A DNA stretch of 11,611 nucleotides. It comes from JAFDCJ01 sp049669725 (GTDB lineage: Bacteria; Desulfobacterota; Desulfobacteria; Desulfobacterales; JAFDCJ01). The position numbers and the translations under genes are program-made. Shown here in pieces: positions 6,108 to 11,611 of this stretch (positions are counted from its first letter, which is position 1; the number at the start of each line of letters is the position of its first letter). The notes beneath the pieces are model-generated. The model had not been told where the DNA came from. It was given only the letters and a program-made list of their open reading frames with translations, and searched no databases. Location of the stretch: assembly GCA_049669725.1 (NCBI GenBank), contig JBATKU010000408.1, positions 1 through 11,611 of the forward strand, given 5' to 3'.

Positions 6108-8271
6108 CAAATTCTGGGGGATTATCGCTCTTGCCTTTGCCTCCCTGCTCATCATCACCGCAAGTTCTGCCGCCTGGTTTAAATTTCAGTTGTCATCCGA
6201 AGAACTGGACTTTTTGATCCGCCTGCTGGGACGACTTATCGGGCCGGTTTTCATTGTGGCTTTTCTTTTCGTGGTGGTTTGCATCTGGTCGCTGGAGTCC
6301 GTGTATCGCAATTATATTCGGCCGGTCCCCAAATTGGCGGAAAAGGTTTCTCTGATCAACGCCTCAAATCCCTCCTACCGCCTTTCCGGTGAAGGTGGCG
6401 CGGATATTCGCCGGCTTTGCGATCGCATCAATGAGATTGCGCAGCGCTATGAATCCCTCTCAGGGCTGGTGGAGCAAAGGGTTCAACGGGCCAGAGCTGA
6501 CTCGGAACAGGAAAAAAATACCCTGGCGGCCATCGTGGCCGAATTGCCGGAAGGTGTGCTGATTTGCAATCCTGAAGGCCGGATTCTGCTGTATAACAAC
6601 CGCGCCAAATTGCTTTTAACCGGCAACACGACCGGCGAGGAGCCCAAAATCGATTCCAGCTCGGCCGGATCCGGACGCTATATCGGCCTGGGTCGTTCGG
6701 TCTTCGGAATCATCGATGAGAATCTCCTCGGGCATGTTCTTGATCAAATCACCGAAAAATTGCAGAATAATGACCCGGAGGTGGCTTCCTACTTCGTGGT
6801 GCCCGGTACCGATGACCGGCTGTTGCGGGTTGAGGCTGTTCCTGTCTTAGACCCCGAACGTCAATTCACCGGATTGATCCTGATCCTTTATGATATTACC
6901 CGCCAGCTGGAAACAGATAGTGATTTAAACCTGGCCCTGCAAGCGGTCACCCGGGGATTCCGGGCGTCGCTGGCCGGTATTCGATCGGCCATCGAAACCA
7001 TCATCGACTACCCGAAAATGGAGGTACCACAGCTTGAAAAGCTCAAAGGCATCATCCATCGGGAGTCCCTGAGGATGGGGGAACTTTTGGAAAGCAACTT
7101 AAGTTTTGACGGCCAGATAGGCATCAGCCAGTGGCCCCTGACAACCATGTCGTCTCAGAACCTGACGGACCTGCTTCAGACCAAAACACTCGAAAAACTC
7201 AACGTTCAGCTACAGGTGGAAAGTTCGGATCAAACGCTCTGGATCAAGGTCGACAGCTATTCCTTCCTGCTGGTGCTGCTCTTTGTTGTCGACAAATTAA
7301 AATCCCTGATGGGCATCCAGGAATTTACCTGTCGGTTAACCGACCTGGATTGGTATATCGGGCTTGATCTGATGTGGCCGGGCACACCGATAAAAATCGA
7401 AATGCTTCGAGAGTGGGAACAGACGCCGGTGGTGTTTGAAACCGAGGGCTGGTCACTGACCCTGCGTGAAATACTCGAACACCTTGCCTCCGACATGGGA
7501 TCCTATGCCTCCAAACGACTGCCGGGTGCATCCTATGTGCGCTTCTTTTTGCCGATTGCCGAAATCTTTGAACCGCAGGAGAGCAGATCCCTGGCCATTT
7601 TGCCGGAAAGCCGGCCGGAATTTTATGACTTTGACTTATTCGGCCGCGCCGGGCAAACAGCCGAACTTGAGAGCCGGCTTTTGACGGAGCTGACCTATAC
7701 GGTATTCGATATGGAAACCACCGGGTTGAATCCTTCCGAAGGAGATGAAATTTTGTCCATCGGGGCCATTCGAATTGTCAACTGCCGTCTGTTGCGCGAA
7801 GAACATTTTGAACAACTGGTTGATCCTTTGCGGTCTATTCCCTGGGAATCGGTACAAATTCATGGCATTCATCCGGAGATGGTCACCGGACAGCCGACGG
7901 CCGACAAGGTTCTTCCCCGGTTTGAGCAGTTTGCGGAGGATACCATCCTGGTGGCCCATAACGCAGCCTTTGACATGCGCTTTTTGCAGATGAAAGAAGA
8001 ACAAACCGCCGTTCGATTCATCAATCCGGTACTGGATACCCTCCTGCTGTCGGCGGTGGTGCATCCGGCCCATGAGGATCACAACCTGGAAGCCATTGCC
8101 CAACGTCTCGGTGTCCGGATTCTGGGCCGCCATACGGCCATGGGGGATGCCCTTGTTACCGGTGAGCTGTTTTTAAAATTTCTGCCGCTTCTGGCAGAAA
8201 AAGGCATTTATACCCTGAAGGATGCGCTGGAAGCTTCCAGGCAGACATATTATGCGAGGATGAAGTTCTGA
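6091..8271 (+). CDS. Membrane-bound degenerate histidine kinase fused to a DnaQ-like 3'-5' exonuclease
   Basis: This 726-residue protein has five visible parts. Two transmembrane helices (about 8-29 and 45-68) are followed by a HAMP-like and coiled-coil stretch (70-140), a PAS-like domain (about 145-270), a histidine-kinase-like core (about 275-491) and a DEDDh exonuclease domain (about 535-715). The exonuclease part looks complete: Asp540 and Glu542 (FDMETTG), IHGI, His623-Asn624 with Asp628 (AHNAAFD), and His681 with Asp686 (HTAMGD). The kinase part looks dead. Aligned to the intact kinase in this window, the phospho-acceptor His falls on Arg288 (RGFRASL), the Mg-binding Asn of the N box on Lys402, and the glycine boxes are eroded (WPGTPI, 429-434; GWSLTL, 453-458). 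The ATG lies inside the receiver gene and has no clear Shine-Dalgarno site, so coupled translation is likely. The nucleic-acid substrate and the sensed signal are unknown. Automatic annotation would probably call it DNA polymerase III epsilon, which is misleading. Confidence 0.85.
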   Translation: MKLPGSKFWGIIALAFASLLIITASSAAWFKFQLSSEELDFLIRLLGRLIGPVFIVAFLFVVVCIWSLESVYRNYIRPVPKLAEKVSLINASNPSYRLSGEGGADIRRLCDRINEIAQRYESLSGLVEQRVQRARADSEQEKNTLAAIVAELPEGVLICNPEGRILLYNNRAKLLLTGNTTGEEPKIDSSSAGSGRYIGLGRSVFGIIDENLLGHVLDQITEKLQNNDPEVASYFVVPGTDDRLLRVEAVPVLDPERQFTGLILILYDITRQLETDSDLNLALQAVTRGFRASLAGIRSAIETIIDYPKMEVPQLEKLKGIIHRESLRMGELLESNLSFDGQIGISQWPLTTMSSQNLTDLLQTKTLEKLNVQLQVESSDQTLWIKVDSYSFLLVLLFVVDKLKSLMGIQEFTCRLTDLDWYIGLDLMWPGTPIKIEMLREWEQTPVVFETEGWSLTLREILEHLASDMGSYASKRLPGASYVRFFLPIAEIFEPQESRSLAILPESRPEFYDFDLFGRAGQTAELESRLLTELTYTVFDMETTGLNPSEGDEILSIGAIRIVNCRLLREEHFEQLVDPLRSIPWESVQIHGIHPEMVTGQPTADKVLPRFEQFAEDTILVAHNAAFDMRFLQMKEEQTAVRFINPVLDTLLLSAVVHPAHEDHNLEAIAQRLGVRILGRHTAMGDALVTGELFLKFLPLLAEKGIYTLKDALEASRQTYYARMKF

Positions 8272-8345
8272 TAGGGCTCTCTCACTTGAAAGCACCGGCA
8301 GGTTAAAAACTATAAGGCTTGACACAACTTAAGGCATTCATAAAT

Positions 8346-8482
8346 CTCAAATTCCAATAATCAAATTCCAAAATTCAATGACCGAAACATAAATGGCAGG
8401 GATCAATATCAGACAAAAGTTTGTAATTTTGAATTTTGGACATTGTGATTTGTTTGATATTTGTAATTTGAGTTTTGTTATT
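8346..8482. repeat. Heptamer inverted-repeat element C in the convergent gap
   Basis: This AT-rich inverted repeat lies between two convergent genes (gap 8272-8542). The outer arms 8346-8365 and 8453-8472 match at 17 of 20 positions. An inner pair, 8367-8378 and 8429-8440, matches perfectly over 12 bp, with unequal spacers. Heptamers are again visible: CAAATTC, CAATAAT, CAAATTC, CAAAATT from 8348, and TGATATT, TGTAATT, TGAGTTT, TGTTATT from 8455. It may help end transcription from both sides, but no classical GC stem with a T-tract is present. The rest of this gap shows nothing further I can support. Confidence 0.75.
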
Positions 8483-8542
8483 TTAATACTTCGACATCGC
8501 TTGATACTACTGTTTGTTGCCCTACGATGAATAAAATGAAGG

Positions 8543-11317
8543 TTAATGCCCGCTAGAAATGGGATTGGCCGGGAGCTCAAAGGAGAATATGGTTCCCTGG
8601 CCCGGTTCACTGTCGACCCAGATCCGGCCGTGGTGAAAATCGATAATACGTTTGGTAATTGTTAAACCGATTCCGGTGCCGACCGGGCGGCCTTGGGTCG
8701 GGTTTTTGATTTGACGAAAGGGTTCAAAAACTTTGGTTTGATCTTCGAGCTTGATTCCAATGCCGTTGTCCTGGATCTCAACCCGCAAATGGTGGTCGAC
8801 CGCCCGCAAACGCACCACGATCATTCCGCGGTCAGGATCGCAAAATTTGACCGCATTGGAAATAAGGTTGACCATTACCTGAACCAGGCGGTCGCGGTCA
8901 CCGGAAACCATGGGAACATCTTTGGCAAGATCCAGGTCAACGGTGATATTTTTGTCAAGGGTCAACTGCTGGGTGCTGATAACGGCATCATTGACAACCT
9001 CTTTGAGATCCAGGGATGTTATCACCCAGTCAAGCTTGGCCGACTCAATCTTTTCGTAATCCAGAATCTGGCTGACGAGACGTATGAGCCTCTCACTTTC
9101 TTTGATGATGATGCCGGTAAAATTTTCAAGCCGTTCAGCATCGATTTTCGGGTTGTTATGCAGGATGTCGGCCAGGGACCTTACCGCGGTTAAAGGGGTC
9201 CGCAACTCGTGGGTGACGGTCGATATAAAATCATCCTTGAGCCGATCCAGTTCCTGCAACCGGATATTGGCTTCTTTCAATTCGGCCGTCGCTTTTTCCA
9301 GCTCGCGGCTGTAGGCGATTACCTGACGGGTTTCATCGAGGATGTTCAATACCTCTTCGAGACCCAGGGGCTCTTCTTTGACAACCGATGATACCATTAT
9401 CTGGGCCGAAGCCGACCCGACCGCACCGGTCAACAGCTTTTCAGCATGGCCGACCAGATCGGCATCGGCGGTGGTATTTTTATCCCAATTTATATTGTGT
9501 TTTCGGGCGTAACCGGACAGCTCCTGATCCGCTTTGGTTTTGCCGAGAAATCGTGACAACAAAGATCGCAAATCCGGCAGATTGACGGTCCCCCGCCGGA
9601 AGATCGCGTCCCCGGTTTCGCCGGAATATTTGAAGACATCCACGAACAGGGCGGCCTGGGTGTGCTCGATCGCCCGGGGACGGCCGAAAACGGATACGGC
9701 GATATAAACGCTCAGATTGACCAGAATGCTCCAGAAGGCGGCATGGGAGACCGGGTTGAAATGCTGCAGTCCGAACAGTTGGTACGGTTTCAACAGCTGG
9801 ATGCCGAAGGGTCCCGCTTTCAAAAAGCCCTGGTCAATCAGGCCGACCTGGACCAGTGAGGGCAGGAAAATCGTGTATGTCAAGACCGCAAATCCCGCGA
9901 TCAAGCCGCTGATAGCGCCCGAGCGGGTGCCGCCTTTCCAAAAAATTCCGCCGATCAGGGCCGGTGCAAATTGCGCCACAGCTGTAAACGACCTCATGCC
10001 AATGGAAACCAGGTCATAGAATCCGCCGAGGTAATGGAAATAGGCATAGCCCAGCAGCAAAACCAGGATGATGCTTCCCCGGCGGATGAGCAGCAGCAAA
10101 CCGGTGAGTTCACTGCTGCGGGAAATAGCCGGGATCGGCAACCGCAGCAACACCGGCATAACGAGATCATTGCAGATCATCGTGCTCAGGGCGATGGTTT
10201 CGACGATCACCATGCCGGTGGCGGCGGACATGCCCCCGAGATAAACGAATAAAGTCAGCAATTGCTGCTTGCCGGCCATCGGCAACGTCAAGACAAAAGT
10301 ATCGGCATCGATACTGCCGGCGGCGAACTGCAGCATGCCGGCGAAAGCAACCGGTAGGACAAAAATATTGATGGCCAGAAGATAGAGGGGAAAGAGCCAG
10401 ATGGCTTTTTTTAAATGCTCCTCGTTGACGTTTTCAACCACGATCACCTGAAATTGACGGGGCAGCAAAAGGATGGCCATCATCGACAGGAAAATGTACA
10501 TACCCCAATCGATATACGTGCTGCCGCCGGCGTCAATGGTTAAAAGTTCTTCAAAGAAAGGATAGGATTGCTGGGATGACTCGATGGTCATCGCGCTTTT
10601 AAGATCGGAAAAACGGTGGGCCTTTTCGAACAAATCGGCAAAACCATTATAAAGCCCATAGGTTACGAAAAGTCCCACCGCCAGGAAGGCCACAAGCTTT
10701 ATGATCGACTCAAAGGCAATGGCCGCCACCAGTCCCTCGTGCCGTTCGGCGGCATCCAGATGACGCGTGCCGAAAAAAATGGCAAAAACCGCCAGCATCA
10801 GGGCGACGTAAAAGGCGGTATCGCCGAATACCGCAATACCTGTAAAAGTTGACGCTCCGGAGATTTCAGGGTACTGATTGATCAGAAAAAATGTGGTCGA
10901 TATGGCTTTGATCTGCACGGCGATATAGGGAATGACACCCGCCACGGCAATGATGGTAACCACGCCGCCCAGCGTCGAACTTTTGCCGTAGCGGGACGCA
11001 ATAAAATCGGCGATGGATGTAATGCGATGAACCTTGCTGATGCGAATGATTTTTCGCATGACCGTCCAGCCCAGCGTAACCATCAAGGTCGGTCCCAGGT
11101 AAATGGTAAGAAAGCTCAAACCGTTGCGGGAAGCCAGGCCCACGCTGCCGTAAAAGGTCCAGGCCGTGCAGTATACCGCCAGAGAAAGGGCGTAGATATA
11201 GGGATTGCTGATAATGCTCCGGCCGGCATCGGCCCGTTTATCGCCGTAGTAAGCTATCACAAAAAGAAGGCTTACATAGCTGAAAGAAACAAATAAAATG
11301 ATTCCGGTTTGTAACAA
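8543..11317 (-). CDS. Symporter-fused sensor histidine kinase, CrbS/CbrA type
   Basis: The 924-residue protein begins with an SSS/SLC5 transporter-like module of a dozen or so helices (about 1-570). A STAC-type linker domain follows (about 580-680: LLSRFLG, then AEKLLTGAVGSASAQIM), then a coiled coil and an intact kinase core. His703 (THELRTPL) is the phospho-acceptor, Asn821 lies in the N box, Asp850 in DNGIGI, and Gly880-Leu885 form GTGIGL. CrbS-like kinases control acs and acetate use in Vibrio and Pseudomonas, and CbrA controls carbon and nitrogen balance. Here there is neither a PAS domain nor a C-terminal receiver, so the protein is shorter than CrbS. The start codon is TTG, supported by GGAGGT 6 nt upstream and by contact with the previous stop (TAATTG). 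The likely role is sensing or transport-coupled sensing of a short-chain acid, with signalling to a separate regulator, possibly the receiver at 5721. Ligand and partner are inferred from context. Confidence 0.9.
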   Translation of the reverse strand: MLQTGIILFVSFSYVSLLFVIAYYGDKRADAGRSIISNPYIYALSLAVYCTAWTFYGSVGLASRNGLSFLTIYLGPTLMVTLGWTVMRKIIRISKVHRITSIADFIASRYGKSSTLGGVVTIIAVAGVIPYIAVQIKAISTTFFLINQYPEISGASTFTGIAVFGDTAFYVALMLAVFAIFFGTRHLDAAERHEGLVAAIAFESIIKLVAFLAVGLFVTYGLYNGFADLFEKAHRFSDLKSAMTIESSQQSYPFFEELLTIDAGGSTYIDWGMYIFLSMMAILLLPRQFQVIVVENVNEEHLKKAIWLFPLYLLAINIFVLPVAFAGMLQFAAGSIDADTFVLTLPMAGKQQLLTLFVYLGGMSAATGMVIVETIALSTMICNDLVMPVLLRLPIPAISRSSELTGLLLLIRRGSIILVLLLGYAYFHYLGGFYDLVSIGMRSFTAVAQFAPALIGGIFWKGGTRSGAISGLIAGFAVLTYTIFLPSLVQVGLIDQGFLKAGPFGIQLLKPYQLFGLQHFNPVSHAAFWSILVNLSVYIAVSVFGRPRAIEHTQAALFVDVFKYSGETGDAIFRRGTVNLPDLRSLLSRFLGKTKADQELSGYARKHNINWDKNTTADADLVGHAEKLLTGAVGSASAQIMVSSVVKEEPLGLEEVLNILDETRQVIAYSRELEKATAELKEANIRLQELDRLKDDFISTVTHELRTPLTAVRSLADILHNNPKIDAERLENFTGIIIKESERLIRLVSQILDYEKIESAKLDWVITSLDLKEVVNDAVISTQQLTLDKNITVDLDLAKDVPMVSGDRDRLVQVMVNLISNAVKFCDPDRGMIVVRLRAVDHHLRVEIQDNGIGIKLEDQTKVFEPFRQIKNPTQGRPVGTGIGLTITKRIIDFHHGRIWVDSEPGQGTIFSFELPANPISSGH

Positions 11318-11554
11318 TTATCGACCTCCAGCGTCATCGGAATCATCTGCAGGTTCCCTCGAATGGAACAACGTCGCCAGGGCCGTGAGACCGATAAGCA
11401 GGCACCAGATAATAAAAATGTATACATACAGCAGGGGTAAGCCGAATATCAAGATTTCGAGGTTAAACAGAGAAATGATCGGAAAGTTTAACAGGACGCA
11501 GCCGAGCAGAAATAAGGCGACCAGGCGTTTGTTTATTTTACTGTCACGCGTCAT
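11318..11554 (-). CDS. Small two-helix membrane protein preceding the symporter-kinase
   Basis: The 78-residue product has a basic N-terminus (KINKR), two hydrophobic segments (about residues 9-31 and 35-63) and a short acidic tail. It ends in TAA directly abutting the TTG of the symporter-kinase, so the two are almost certainly co-transcribed and translationally coupled. Small two-helix proteins often precede SSS transporters (YjcH/DUF485 before ActP, or DUF4212 small subunits). This one has the same size and position, but I cannot assign it to either family with confidence. An accessory subunit of the kinase's transporter part is a reasonable inference. The frame is open to an ATG at 11593 (91 residues). 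I prefer the inner start, because GGAG lies 11 nt upstream of it, whereas the outer ATG has no ribosome site. The promoter is beyond the window edge. Confidence 0.7.
   Translation of the reverse strand: MTRDSKINKRLVALFLLGCVLLNFPIISLFNLEILIFGLPLLYVYIFIIWCLLIGLTALATLFHSREPADDSDDAGGR
11324..11329 (-). promoter_or_regulatory. Ribosome binding site that fixes the TTG start of the symporter-kinase
   Basis: Read on the minus strand, GGAGGT is followed by six bases (CGATAA) and then TTG. The site lies within the last codons of the upstream small membrane protein. It supports a TTG start in the absence of a nearby ATG in the same frame. Confidence 0.75.
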
Positions 11555-11611
11555 GGATCGTTTTTCTCCAGGGAGTGAAACTGTTGTTACCATAAACCAA
11601 TCATGCCCAAG

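Noticed and set aside
7636..8133. 165-codon minus-strand frame opposite the exonuclease domain, and 8693-9193 plus-strand frame opposite the kinase core
   Set aside because: Both are antisense to conserved catalytic domains whose motifs are intact, and neither product shows recognisable motifs or a start signal.
8319..8346. TTGACA at 8319-8324 as a promoter in the convergent gap
   Set aside because: The only partner at 16-17 bp is TAAATC or AAATCT, a poor -10, and transcription would run antisense into the kinase gene with no gene to serve.
8347..8610. 87-codon minus-strand frame spanning the end of the symporter-kinase and element C
   Set aside because: It overlaps the kinase 3' end in another frame, and much of it is translated from the AT-rich heptamer repeat, giving a low-complexity Lys/Ile/Asn product.

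Overview
The window is ordinary protein-coding bacterial DNA of roughly 50% GC. It looks like an anaerobic or facultative Proteobacteria/Desulfobacterota-type genome. The evidence is two short-chain acyl-CoA synthetases next to a sodium:solute symporter, a symporter-fused histidine kinase of the CrbS/CbrA type, and intergenic heptamer-repeat hairpins. The lineage is an inference from gene content; no rRNA or other marker is present.

Plus strand, left to right. The 3' end of an acetyl-CoA synthetase gene (1-312) is followed by a 330-bp gap with a small operator-like dyad. Next comes a 672-residue SSS-family symporter (643-2661), a strong hairpin (2699-2728), and a short three-TPR lipoprotein (2764-3255). 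After a repeat-filled gap there is a complete propionyl-CoA synthetase (PrpE, 3623-5527). A second, perfect inverted repeat separates it from a stand-alone receiver protein (5721-6107). This gene overlaps by 17 bp a 726-residue membrane protein (6091-8271) that joins a degenerate histidine-kinase core to a C-terminal DnaQ-type DEDDh 3'-5' exonuclease.

Minus strand, reading leftward from the right edge: a 78-residue two-helix membrane protein (11554-11318), then with no gap a 924-residue SSS-transporter/STAC/histidine kinase (11317-8543) that starts with TTG. It converges on the exonuclease gene. The convergent gap holds a third heptamer inverted repeat.

Taken together, the cluster looks like uptake, activation and sensing of short-chain fatty acids such as acetate and propionate. 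The symporter would import them, Acs and PrpE would make the CoA esters, and the SSS-kinase would sense or couple to the solute. Kinase and receiver are separate proteins here, and the receiver has no DNA-binding output domain. Its co-translated partner is the pseudokinase-exonuclease, so the output of this branch is unclear. The two most interesting items are that fusion and the family of three heptamer-built inverted repeats filling the gaps from 3256 onward.
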